From: Anniella stebbinsi
Lineage: Eukaryota > Chordata > Lepidosauria > Squamata > Anniellidae
Length of the DNA: 64,000 nt
Assembly: GCA_029215795.1 (NCBI GenBank)
Contig: JARDYH010000007.1
Span: 60,008,763 to 60,072,762, forward strand
Reading direction: 5' to 3'
Shown here piece by piece: positions 32,287 through 42,986 of this stretch (positions within the stretch are counted from its first letter, which is position 1; each line of letters starts with the position of its first letter). The notes under the pieces were generated by a model. It searched no databases. It saw nothing but the letters and a program-made list of their open reading frames with translations, and was not told the DNA's origin. The position numbers and the translations under genes are program-made.

Positions 32287-33059
32287 AGGAAATTTATTTA
32301 TTTATTCCATTTTATACCACCCAATAGCCAAAGCTATTAGTAATTAGTGGCCCTCCTACCTCAGGGAATAGGAATTGAGTGATTCAGCTGCACCTAAGAG
32401 GCTAGTCCATCAGTAATGCTGTTGCCACGGCCATACTGAAAAGGCAGCAGTGAAAGGGAATCTGCGAGGCAGAAGCTTTTAATTAAAGACACAGTAGCCC
32501 TGAAAAACCTCAATAGTCCTTTGGTTGTCCACACTGGACAGGATACCATGGCAATTGTGTTTTAAACGTGTTGGGGGGGATCCCCACAAATCAAACCTGT
32601 AGAAGTTAGGAGGGCAACGCAGGATGCGCTGGATGCAACTGGATGGTGATACATCGTTTGGTTTCTCCGTACAAAGAAAAGAATGTGAAGAAAGGATGGC
32701 TGGTCCAGAATAAACAGTTAGTGCAGAAGCAAACTTGGTGAGAGGTTGTTGTTATTGATGTTTATTGGGTCAGATGCAGAATCTGCAGTCTCTGGAAAAA
32801 TGGGAATGGTGGAGCAGGGAGGTTGGGAACAAAGGTTGTCCCAAGAGTCCAGAATATCTACCTCTGCCTGTGTGCCTTATATTTGGGAAGGCATAGATAG
32901 ATATTTTCCTGGCGTGAAGAGTCCCACCATGAAAAGTTTGAAAACGTCTGTACTTCAAAATAAATGGTGGCTGTTTCTGACTTTCCCTTTTCTTAACGAA
33001 CACCTGTCCTGGCCACCTTTGCCTAACCTGGAGCCGGTGCCCCTAAAATAGCAACTTAA
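32287..33059. other. LINE-tail fragment, then no gene recognised
   Basis: 32287-32345 carries TTTATTTATTTATTCC and ACCACCCAATAGCCAAAGC (same tail family as 1880). The rest is unassigned. Confidence 0.4.
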
Positions 33060-33260
33060 GCGGTGCTTCCGTCAGCTGGTTCTGAGCAAGCCAAATGCTC
33101 ATTATCGAGAAGGAACAATTAGACATCGCCAATTACCTTGGCAGCTCCTGCGAGACACCGGAACGGGCCAGCCAGTCCCATGTCTAATCCGGCTGAGCAC
33201 GGAACGGCAAATGTTCCCAGCTTTGCTATGATCTGTGTTTATCATTAAAAAGGTACGATA
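33060..33260. other. Candidate conserved non-coding element
   Basis: No repeat similarity. Contains closely spaced CAATTAGACATCGCCAATTA and GTGTTTATCATTAAAAAG, i.e. homeodomain-like ATTA cores in even-composition sequence. Conservation itself cannot be judged here. Confidence 0.25.
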
Positions 33261-33554
33261 TGACCACCACAATCTTTTCTCCCAGGATGCAGGATTTGGA
33301 GAGGTGGGGGGGGGGATTTCTGATCCTTCCCCCCCCTTTCACTGAACTTGGTGTTAGGGAGGCCACTAATGAATGGCCAAATTAAAGGAAATGCATCCCC
33401 CAAAAATGAGGACACAAATCTACATTAATGTTGCATATGCTAATTTATTTGTATATATGCAAATTTAGAAATATTTATGGCAATTAAAACAGAAATACAG
33501 GACATCTCCCCATAGCGTGGATGACTTTGATCAGGTGACCTGCGTATTTGCATG

Positions 33555-33885
33555 TAACAGTGCACAGTTAGACTCTGGAATTCACTACCACAAGATGTGG
33601 TGATGGCCACCAATTTGGATGGCTTTAAAAGGGGGTTGGATAAATTCCTGGAGGAGAAGGCTATCAAAGGTTACTTGTCCTGATAACTACGTGCAACCTC
33701 TGGTATCAGAGGCAGTCCGCCTATATACATCAGTTGCTGGGGAACATGGGTGGGAGGGTGCCATTACACCACGTCTTGCTTGTGGTTCCCTAGTCCACAG
33801 CTGGTTGGCCCCTGTGTGAACAGAGTGCTGGACTAGATGGACCCTCGGTCTGATCCAGCAGGGCTCTTCTGATGTTCTGATGTTC
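33555..33885 (+). mobile_element. CR1 ORF2 end and 3' UTR
   Basis: Codes for the CR1 end (WNSLPQDVVMATNLDGFK type, stops present), then the complete 3' block ending CTCTTCTGATGTTCTGATG. Good preservation. Confidence 0.75.
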
Positions 33886-33939
33886 AGTCTGCTGTTCAGG
33901 TGTGCACTGTGGATGAGCAACGGATCATAGATGTCTTTC

Positions 33940-34060
33940 CCTTTAAACCAGACCTGGAGAGGACAGCTCCTTTAGAGTTCTGACTGGTCCTGACTGAAAA
34001 ACCCAGAGCAGATTCATCACCCCACAGGCACTGGCGCCACCGGCCTCCACCGACAGCAAC
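33940..34060 (-). repeat. Palindromic repeat fragment, reversed
   Basis: CAGCTCCTTTAGAGTTCTGA and AACCCAGAGCAGATTCATC are the reversed arm of the family at 26536. Confidence 0.5.
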
Positions 34061-34384
34061 CTTATCAGAGAGGCCAGTGATCCTTCGAACACGGCACTTG
34101 GACAGTATTCCAAGAAAATTGAGTTCAAAGGTGCAATGCACTCCTAGACGGCCCTTTGCGCTAAGCATGGGTGAACCAACCTCCCCATTCCAAAACATGT
34201 TTTCTTCTTAAGCAGCTAATGATTAATCCCCCTTGAAGAAAAAAAGAAAGAAAAAGTAGCCCATGACATTAATGGGGCTATGGGGCACCATGGTTTTTAA
34301 ATAGCTCATCCACATTTGCACTCCGTACTGACGATCAGTAGAAGATCTCTGCTGGATCAGATGACAGGTTCGTCTAGTTCCAAG

Positions 34385-34650
34385 GTGGCCAAGTATCCTC
34401 TTTTACAAAGGGCCGTCCTCTTTTTTCTGGTCTATCTGAAGGGCCGTCCTGTCCAATTCCATAAAAACGGTTGTGCACCAACAGCCCCTGGTCAGCAGGC
34501 ACACGGGGCACATGGTCACACTCCGGTGAGATGGGCTGCATTTCTGTTTAAATTATAGTCATTAGTTCTAAATTTGCATCTATATACCTAAAATATCAGC
34601 AGATGCAATGCCCAGGCAAATGTGTGTCCTCTGTTTTTGGAGATGCTTTT
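34385..34650 (+). mobile_element. hAT-like MITE, GTGTCCTCTTTT family
   Basis: AAGGTGGCCAAGTATCCTC at the left, CCGTCCTGTCCAATTCC inside, then TTCTAAATTTGCATCTATA and GTGTCCTCTGTTTTTGG at the right. The right terminus is worn. Confidence 0.55.
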
Positions 34651-34694
34651 CTTCTTTTTTGTTCATTCATAAGTGGCTCATCAGCAAACACAGC

Positions 34695-34860
34695 TTCCCA
34701 CTGCTGCCTGTTCTGGCATTCAGAGGCACACTGCTCTTGAACAGGGAGGTTCCACTTAGCCATAATGTAATGATTCTTAGCCCTTCATATAGCCATTGTT
34801 CCTCCTCCATGAATATGTCTCCTGTCCTTTTAAAGCCATCTCCTTGCCGGAAGGCAAAAA
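34695..34860 (-). mobile_element. Old CR1 fragment
   Basis: Reversed CR1 3' sequence can be recognised (TCCTCCATGAATATGTCTC then CTTTTAAAGCCATCTCC). Highly diverged. Confidence 0.5.
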
Positions 34861-34904
34861 GGAAGTTCTCTCCATGGGCCTTTGTGGTAAAGTGTTTAGA
34901 GCCG

Positions 34905-35085
34905 CTTCCCCTAACCTGGTTCCCTCCAGATGTGTTGGACTGCAATTCCCATCATTCCCAGCCAGCACAGCACAGGGCATCAGGTTGGGTTGGGGAAGGC
35001 CAGATTAAGTGTGGTGGCCTAGGACTGCGGAGGCCCCGGTTCAAATCACCACTCAGCTGTGAAGCTTGCAAGGTTCTACACGATT
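34905..35085 (+). mobile_element. hAT-like palindrome fragment followed by tRNA-derived SINE head
   Basis: 34905-34997: TCCCTCCAGATGTGTTGGAC, GCAATTCCCATCATTCCC (small palindromic repeat). 35005-35085: GTGGTGGCCTAGGACTGCGG and CCCCGGTTCAAATC (A- and B-box region of a tRNA-type SINE, the head of the MIR-core SINE seen at 58.2 kb). Confidence 0.55.
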
Positions 35086-37780
35086 CCCTGGCAGGGAAAC
35101 TAAAATACAGGCCTGCAGCATGTTTTCTCCCAGAACCAGGAATAAGTCATTCTGGAGGCTGTGCTGTGCTTAAGAGTGAATTCACTATATCTAAATGCAG
35201 CACAGCCACATCCCCAGTTGTTAACGGGGAGGCTCAACTTCGGTCCCATGGCTCAGTCCTAGCCACACCACTGATTCCACATACTGTCGGCAAGCAGAAA
35301 CGGCAAAGATCATCTAGCCAAGCGAACGGCGCTCGAAATTGGCCGGTGCTCAGGGCCGCCGGCGCTTTTCATTGCTGCCCAATTCCGTCCCGGCAAGAAA
35401 ACGGTTGTTGGGACGCTTTGATGCAGAGGAGAAATCTCATGGCCAAGTTCCGAGTTTGCAGCATTGGGCGTGTGTGTTTCTTAGCGTGAGGAATGTTAAC
35501 GATCGAACGAACATGGGCAAGAAGCCCCGAGAGGGGGGAGGGGAATTCAGAGGGCCGTGGGGTGTCAGCAAAGGATGCTAATGCAAGAGGGCTGAGGTTA
35601 TTCATCTGGAAATTGGGCAAAAGACACCAGTATGAACCGGCTCGGCTGTGTCGTAAGGCTCTTGTAGGAAACAGTACTCATTCTGGTGCCTTTCAAGTCC
35701 CTTGTTGCCGGCCTGACACATGTTCCACAAACCACTAGCTCTGACGCAGATAAAGCTGCCACCACAGATATGTGCGTCTGCTGCAGCAGCATCTGTTCCA
35801 AGCGGGCCTACTTACCAGAGACATTTTTATTTATTTATTTATCCCTCTGCCTTTCCCAGCTTTGTCTTCATTTTTGCCTTTTGGGTTGTGTTGGTGGGAA
35901 GGTTGCCTTGTTAAAATGTTGTCAGTGCAGGCTGCTCACTGCCATTCTTCCGAGGTCAAGATGCCCAGCCCACAGGTGTCTAGAAGTGACATCTCTGAGA
36001 GAGGAACAGACGCATCTTGTCTGTAGCACACAAGCATCTACATCTGCGCGCATGAACACTAAGATGCTCGACAGCTACCCTTTCAGACTCTATTCCTGAG
36101 CTGGACTTGGACTGCTGACAACAGATTGTAGGTCAATTGTATGTTGCTAGCGTTCCTTTTACTTAAAGAACACAGCCTGCTTCTTGGCTTTGAACTCGTT
36201 GAAGAACAAGCTTCTTCAGAGTAAATGGATAGCGCAAAGTAGAATGTGGGGGTTTCTCAGTTGCTCATCTTTAGTATGAGAACAGCATGTTACATGCATG
36301 TCTGTCTTCAACTGTGGCATGTTGAAGGGTGTTATAGTGGAATTGTACATCAGAGATGAAAGGGTGGGTAAAAAGTGTGGGTAGAAGCAAAAGTAGACTC
36401 CTTGCAAGGGAAAATGTTGGGCTACTTCTTATACCTGGGGTCCCCAACCTTTTTAGGCACATTCGGGAATTTGAGGAACTGCAGTGGGCACCCCCACAAA
36501 ATACCTAAGCAGTGGGTTGCCAGTTGGCATCTACCGGTCATGGCAACGAATCTTAGGCTGCGTCTTATTCATCAAAAAACATCACGAGAGTGCAGCTTCA
36601 GCGCGAGAATAGAGGGCATGAGTGGGACCCAAGGGAGCATTTAGCAATGATCACCATGGTGACATTCAAATCTGACTCCTGAATGACAATAAGGGCAGCT
36701 AATATCTATAACGCAGAAATTCAGTGAACTGCAGCCGCACATGCGCAGTTGCAGGCTTTCAAAGCTACAAGGCTGCACAGAATTGTCAGGAAAAAAAACC
36801 CAAAATGGCACATGGTGAATTTTCTTGGCTGGATAGCCTTCTCCTGCTATTGCTTCCCAGTATACTGCCTCTGTACATTGTAGTTTCATTGAGCCATTCT
36901 GGTACCCAAGTACAAAATGCCTCCTAGTAACCGACTCCCAAAAGAGTGCCCCAAAAAAGATGCCGTGTCTCCCACTTCAGGTGCCTTAAAAAAAAAATCC
37001 ATCCAGATTTATTGATAGGCCCTGCTCGATTCTGCAAACCGAAGGTACATGATGACCGTTTTCAGCAATTGGTTCAATTAAATAAGAGCAATAGTTTACC
37101 AGTAAAAACGGGGAAGAAGAAGGTAGGGCACTCCGCCCCATTTCTGCTACAGCTGGCAAATCACTAGCAAAAAGGACATTATCTGCCCTTGCTTTTCCTG
37201 CGTTTGAATGTCAAGGTTTTCCATCAAATTTAGTGCGTTCCTGAGATTGCTTTGCCCGAGGCACTTGAAAAGAAGTACTGTGCCACACACACACATACAC
37301 ACACACTCGTACTTTTTTGACCCATTTTTTAAAACATAAACAGAGTTTTAACAGGCCTTCTGAACACATCAATGACACAACAGACACTTTGTTTATTGTA
37401 CTGGTTGCAGCTGCTGCGGAGCCACAGAAGTTATTTGCTTTGCACACTGAAAAAACTCAGATCCACTTAATTGCCGTAATTAGCAACCCATTTTGGCTGC
37501 ATAGAAGCTTTTTGGGTCAAGATATCGCCTGTTATTTTCGTTTCTGAATAGCACAAGGTGAAGTACCCCGATTGGCACCAACCAAGGCTAAATTAACTTT
37601 CCAGCTAAATACAGTACAGTGCAGGAAGCCCAGCTAAAACCTTAGCCTTCCTTGTCACATTCTGAACTCCCAAAGTCACAGAACTTTTTTATTTATTCAA
37701 AATAATCTTTTGTAAAACAACAACAACAAAAACAACCTTTGTTTTACGCTACCAGGATGATATGCAAAATGTTGGTTTTA
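35086..37780. other. No gene recognised
   Basis: Unassigned stretch of about 2.7 kb with little recognisable repeat content, apart from (TTTA)n near 35826-35842 and a short (CA) run near 37288-37306. 37440-37545 contains 'TAATTGCCGTAATTAGC' and looks like possible conserved non-coding DNA. No exon is supported. Confidence 0.35.
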
Positions 37781-37840
37781 AAAATCCTAATCTAACATAC
37801 AATAAAAACAAAAATCCTAATCTAACATACAATAAAAACA
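37781..37840. repeat. 30-bp tandem duplication
   Basis: The unit beginning AAAATCCTAATCTAACATAC is present twice with period 30 and no mismatch. Confidence 0.9.
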
Positions 37841-38547
37841 ACTGTAGCAATAAAAGGCAGGAAATGTATAAAAGAGCCAGTTTATCAACTGGCTGAATGA
37901 ACCAATTTAAGTGAGCAATCTTATGGTCCCTAGGAGAGTATCCCAGGGACCATAGAATTGCTCATAAAACTCCTCTGACGTTGAAGACAGTGTTCCGACT
38001 TTTGGAAGGGGAAGTCAGAGATCTAATCCCAATCCTGCCGCCTTGCAGTTGACATGGAAAGAACTGGCCGGCTGCCTCACAGATGTTGGAAAATTGATCT
38101 TGGAGAGGGGGAAAAGGGGGCATTATGGTGGGCAGGGATGGGAGGAGACTGGAGAGGCCAGGATACAAGTTATCCTAAACCTCCTCCAACCTCTTCCACT
38201 CCCGTGCTGAAGCGCCCTTGCTAGACTGGCTGAAAATGTCCAAATCAGGTGCCTGTCCCAGAATGGGGCCCACTGGCTGCATTTTCTTGAAAATAAAAGT
38301 GGCCAGTTTAAGTGTGCTTTTGAAAAAAAAGCATTATCAATATAACATGTGCTCTGGCCTCAAGCCAATGCAGCCTGCTATGTTGCTTCATATACACACG
38401 ATGTCTAAGTGTTACAAAAAAATAGCACCCCATCCCCAAATTACAGAATTTAATATTATTGGAATGTTGTTAATAGTATAGTCCTTAACCTTTAAGGCCC
38501 ATTTTGCACCTCTGTCTAGGATGTCCCAAGAAAGGGAAGTCAATTAC

Positions 38548-39169
38548 CTCCATCACACCTAATTTCCCCCCTTGGTTTGCCTCCACGTTTTTTTACCAGC
38601 ACGTCAAGCTTATGATCCCTTTCACCTGAATAGCTGCTCTTTCGCTCCTTTGCTCCTTTGGTCCTTTGCTCTTCCACTCCACTCCACTCCACCCCACCCC
38701 TCCCCTTCTCTTTCCCCCTCCAGTCAGGTCCTGGCAGAGGAGTACTTCAACCAGATTGCCTTTCTGCTGGGCAAAAATGGAACGACCCTTTAGTCTGGCT
38801 CTTTTGGGGGCATCGAGGGAGTACAATCCTGTCTCTGCAGAGATCCAGGCATTGTATGATTTTAAAAAATGCTTTCAAGACTGGGATGCAAGGTTTGGGT
38901 TTTACATTGAGGCATGGAGCTGGCTGCTGGGAGTAATCGCTTTTCCCTGCCAGGACCTGATGCAATTCATTCAAGCCTGCAGTTCTTTTAAAACTACATG
39001 GAGGCTTAGGGAGCATTAAATGTGCTTAGGGAAAATAATCCAGACTTTTAGCATTCTAGGAAAGGCTGGGGAAGAGGCGGGGTGTCAGCAGGACACTCAT
39101 GTGAATACCGTGCTGCAAATCCGCACACCAGGCATGGTGAGAGTGCACTAAATCGCTGGTGCGATGGAG
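38548..39169. mobile_element. CTCCATCACACC inverted-repeat element, copy 2, carrying a nested insert
   Basis: Ends CTCCATCACACC and GGTGCGATGGAG. The pyrimidine-rich part (CTTCTCTTTCCCCCTCCAG) matches copy 1. From about 38724 to 38963 the sequence is foreign (next entry). A TCAAT direct repeat lies near both ends (38540-38544 and 39171-39175). Confidence 0.6.
38724..38963. mobile_element. Insert with TCAGGTCCTGGCA inverted ends, nested in the previous element
   Basis: Left end TCAGGTCCTGGCA and right end TGCCAGGACCTGA are perfect 13-bp inverted repeats about 240 bp apart. The other two copies of the host element lack this sequence. No second copy of the insert is in the window, so the family is unnamed. 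Confidence 0.6.
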
Positions 39170-39683
39170 CTCAATGTCCCTTTTCAACAAACCAGTGAAT
39201 ACTTTGGATGTTTGTCAAGGGCTTCTGAATGATGTATTCAGATGGAGGTTTCGTTAAAAGGCTGTTTGCTGTCTGGAGCCACCCAGACCCATAAACAACA
39301 GGAAGGCCGGTGTCCTGCTATGTTGACTTTTCCCTGTTTGTGTTCAGCCGATCCTCAGTTCCTTTGCCTCTTTCGCCACCTTTCTCCTGGGCTGTACTCC
39401 GTTCCTAAAAGACTCTTCAGTTCTTTCTTACAGTCATGACAGACATCTCAGACACCTAAATTTACAGAGGAATCAGCAGAGCCATGGAGAAGTGGGAACA
39501 TCATATCTCAAAATCTCCAAAGAGATCCCAAAAGATTATCTAACGGTGGCGCTGTCTGGGGCAAGGTTTAAATTTGGGACAAGGATCAGTCGCCTCTTCG
39601 AAAAGAGCTTGCAGCGCCGGGACTCAACCTTGGAGCGAGCAAACTCCACTTCATTCATTTGCCTTGGTGTCTCCTATTAAGGC

Positions 39684-40019
39684 TAGAGTGGCCAAGTGGC
39701 CTCTTTTGCAGAGGACGCTCCTCTATTTGAAAGGTTGCCAGGGGAGCGTCATCCGCTTGAAGGTGTCCTTTCTTTGAAGGTCTGTCCGATCAATTCCAGT
39801 TTAAAGATAAAACACCCTTAGAACTGTGGCCCATAACCAATTAGCTCCTGAACAGCAGACTGAAAAGGCAGGCATGCAGACCACAGTGAGATGCCCTGTA
39901 TTTCCATTCAAATTATGGTAATTACTTCCGGATTTGCACGTTTTATGCAAATCAGCGTCCTTGTTTTGATGATGTATTTCCTTTTTGCAGTGGGGTGATT
40001 GATCAGTTGGCCACCCCTA
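39684..40019 (+). mobile_element. hAT-like MITE, GTGTCCTCTTTT family, complete-looking
   Basis: 336 bp. Termini TAGAGTGGCCAAGTGGCC and the reverse complement of CAGTTGGCCACCCCTA pair over about 12 bp. Inside: palindromic CAGAGGACGCTCCTC, CGATCAATTCCAG, and GATTTGCACG with TTTTATGCAAATC. No clear target duplication. Confidence 0.65.
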
Positions 40020-40404
40020 GCGCCATTTAGGAGAGATGGAGGGGGACATGGTATCCACCCAGCCCCTCAATTCTGACCAGACTCTGATCGTTCCTCAGGA
40101 GTAGCTATTTTGCCAGCCAGCTCATGGGTTCCATACAGAATGGAAGCTTGGGCTGAATTCAGTCTTGTGCTACTAGCCCCCCCCCCATCTCCTTGTGTAC
40201 CTTTTCTAGGACCTCTGCTTGTGTGTTTCAACTTCACAAAGAGCAAGGACTAACTCAGGATCTCTTCACAGTGAAAGCATACCCAATCCATGCTAAATTT
40301 CAGGGGCTTGGGGTGGAGCAGCAAAAATGACCCAGAAGTTTTGTGGCACTTTAAAGCCGAACAGATTTATCGTGGCAGATGTTTTTCATGGACTAGATGC
40401 GAAC

Positions 40405-40648
40405 ATTAAGACGAGCCCTTCTGAATCGGGTCAAAGGTCCATCTAGCGTAGCATCCTGTTTCTCACAGTGCTCAGCCATATCCCTTTGGGAACCGTACAA
40501 GTAGAACATGAAGGGAACAGTAATCTTTGCCCCAGGCAGTTGTATTCAGAGGCATTCTAAAACCTGGAGGTTGTGTAAAATCTTCCTTCCTTCTATTTCT
40601 GAGATATCTCTATGCTCAGGGCATCCCAAGCTATGCACAATGACCAAA

Positions 40649-40694
<46 letters not shown>

Positions 40695-41060
40695 ATCTAT
40701 CTATAGAACAGGGTAAAACACACACACAGAGAAAAGCAAACCTGTGTCTGCTAGCCCAGGGCAGAAGAGGGGGAAAGGAACATGGACCTAATGCAGAGGT
40801 GAGAAGGTTGGTCTTGACAAAGAATGACTGATAGATTTCTCTATGAATGTGTCTCATCCTCTCTTAAATCCTTCTAAGCTGGTATCCATGCCCACATCTT
40901 GTGGCAGCAAATCCCATATACAAATTCCATGCCATTTGAAACACAAGCAAGCAATTCATTTGGTCTCTCCCGACACTTCTGCCAAACAGTTTTCCATTGG
41001 ATGACCCCAAGTTCTAGCATTGCAAGGGAGAAAACCATATCTCTTTCAACTATCTCCACA
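40405..41060 (-). mobile_element. CR1 ORF2 end and 3' UTR, interrupted by (ATCT)n
   Basis: Reversed CR1 can be followed from AAGACGAGCCCTTCTGAATC (3' end) through the UTR, then past a tetranucleotide tract and ~110 bp of other sequence, to ACATCTTGTGGCAGCAAATC and ATCTCCACACTGGCACATAA. It is old compared with the copy at 9.3 kb. Confidence 0.6.
40649..40703. repeat. (ATCT)n microsatellite
   Basis: About 13 ATCT units with one interruption near the end. Confidence 0.95.
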
Positions 41061-41357
41061 CTGGCACATAACTGATTCCACACATCTGCTGGAATGGACC
41101 TTGGCATGTAGAAGCCTAGGCCACAGTAAATCTGCTAGTCTTGAGTGCCACAAGACTGTATGTTAACTTTGATGTGGCCTTTGACGATTTCAAAGGAAAT
41201 TTGTTTTTGGATGCAGCAATACCTGTGGCTCCAGTGGTTTCAGCACCAGCACCAACTCTAAACCTGAATTACAAATTCGGTGTAATAATTATGGAAATGA
41301 AGCACGTTTGAGTAGATACTAGCAAACGAGGAACACAATATCCCATTCTTCTATGGG

Positions 41358-41850
41358 CTCCGTCACACCTATTCCCCATCCCCCCGTTTGCCTCCGCATT
41401 TTTTACCTCTGCTTCATAAGTGCGTCAAGGGCTTCATCGCACACGGTCCCTTTCATGTGGGTTTTCACTTGTTTGCTCTTCCACTCCACCAGGCCCCTTC
41501 TCCTTCCTCCTCCAGTTCATTGGTTGTGGTACTGTGATGGGCGTGGTCTCTTCCCCCCCCCCCCCCTTGTTCTGGCTTTGTTATCTAGTGATTTACTGAT
41601 TTAAGGTTTCATCTCCCATTTCTGCGGGCAAGGGGCGGGGGTTGGAGCACTAAAAAGTCTATTCAACCAACTAACAAGTCTGTACGACAACATGCTGGAG
41701 GAAGAGAACCGCCCTGCCCTCCCCTTTCGGCAACAAGGCTCCATAATGTATTAATTTTATATGATTTTAATTGGTTTTATGTATTTTTTATTGTTTGTAC
41801 TGATGTTGTTCTCCGCCTTGATCCGGAGGGAGAGGCGGGTAAGAAATAAA

Positions 41851-41890
<40 letters not shown>

Positions 41891-42064
41891 CACACGCCCC
41901 CAACAAAGGAAAAAGCGAGAGGGGAAAATAATTCAGATTTTCCCCACACCAAAATAAAAAGCAACAAGGGGGGAAGGGGCAGCATGTGTGCAGGACAAGG
42001 ACCAGGTCATGTGAGTCCAGCACTGCAAAACCACCTGCCAGGCATGGCAAGTGTGTGATGGAGG
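41358..42064. mobile_element. CTCCATCACACC inverted-repeat element, copy 3, with LINE-tail insert
   Basis: Ends CTCCGTCACACC and GTGTGTGATGGAG. Between about 41733 and 41890 is a LINE 3' tail (CCGCCTTGATCCGGAGGG, then AAATAAATA and (ATT)n) not present in the other copies. A TCTAT direct repeat lies near both ends (41350-41354 and 42066-42070). Confidence 0.65.
41854..41890. repeat. (ATT)n microsatellite at LINE tail
   Basis: About 12 ATT units terminating the insert. Confidence 0.9.
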
Positions 42065-42545
42065 TCTATAATATTGTGGAGACTAAACTTCAGCAACAAA
42101 CCACTGTTCCTAGAAGAATCGGGTCTTGGCTCAGAGTTAGCTCTGTTGGTTCCATTTTGACCTGTGGGACTGCAGCCTTTGCTTTTAGATCCTAGCCTCC
42201 ACTTGTCAACTATTTGATAATTCTGCTGACTTCTCTTTCTACTCTTCGGATATCACACCTGCTATTTCATTTCTAGCCCTTTGCTGTCCAATACATCAAA
42301 CTCAGGCACTCATAATACGGGATTCATTTTAGGCTATAAATAGCACTTGCTTATTCATGTTTATTTAAACAAAACGGGAAGCACAGTTCCTGGGGCGCTG
42401 CGCATCATTTGCCATTCATTGACCACTGCAAGGATCTGGGATTCATTTTATTAGCCATTGGTATTTTTTTTTTTTTATTATTATTTTTTTTTTAAGTACA
42501 AATCCAATCCAATAACAATAAACAAAAGTTGATTTCTTCACTCTC
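42065..42545. other. MED9 upstream region, no gene recognised
   Basis: Unassigned AT-rich sequence ending in a T-rich tract (42466-42495), which separates it from the GC-rich promoter. Confidence 0.4.
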
Positions 42546-42549
42546 CTAG

Positions 42550-42986
42550 GCGATGGCGACGAGCTGTTTGCGGCCGGGAAGAGTACACATCAAATAAATA
42601 GATGCTGCTGCCGCCGCTGAGGCTGCTGCTCCGTTTCCGAAGCTGCAAGAGGAGGCGGCGCCCGGCTGACGCTCAAATCCTGCAGCGGCTTTTGCAAAAT
42701 CGCTTTGCACAAAGCTGGGAGACTTTCGCGCTTTTGCTGCGACGGCCGGAAGTAGGGGAGGAAGGGAAAGCGAGCGAGCAAGCAAGCAAACAAGCAAGCA
42801 AAAAAATAGACCAAGCAAGCAAGCAGAGAAAGCAAGCAAAACATTAAAATACAAAATAGAGCGAACCAGCAGAGAAAGCAATCAAATAATCATCATCAAA
42901 AGCTAGCCAAAACTAGAGAGCGCAAGCAAGCCAGGAAGGAAGGAAAGAGAAGCCAGAGAGGCGAGCGCGCCCGGGGCGCCCCCCGC
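42550..42986 (+). promoter_or_regulatory. MED9 GC-rich promoter and probable 5' UTR
   Basis: Composition changes sharply at about 42550 to GC- and CpG-rich sequence that continues through coding exon 1 (CpG-island-like). An ETS-type site CCGGAAGT lies at 42746-42753, a usual feature of TATA-less housekeeping promoters, and no TATA box is seen. From about 42768 to 42940 the strand is purine-rich with imperfect AAGC repeats, probably 5' UTR. The transcription start itself cannot be placed. If it lies upstream of 42602, the transcript would carry an 81-codon upstream open frame (42602-42847). Confidence 0.5.

Noticed and set aside
34608..35489. A 293-codon open frame on the + strand, among the longest in the window
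   Set aside because: It runs through a hAT-like MITE end, a reversed CR1 fragment, a palindromic repeat and a SINE head in turn. The peptide has no domain and no single origin, so it is a chance frame over repeats.
42546..42881. 111-codon reverse frame in the MED9 promoter, a possible divergent gene
   Set aside because: It is the mirror of a CpG-rich and AAGC-repeat leader; the peptide is low-complexity (Leu/Ala runs) with no homology.
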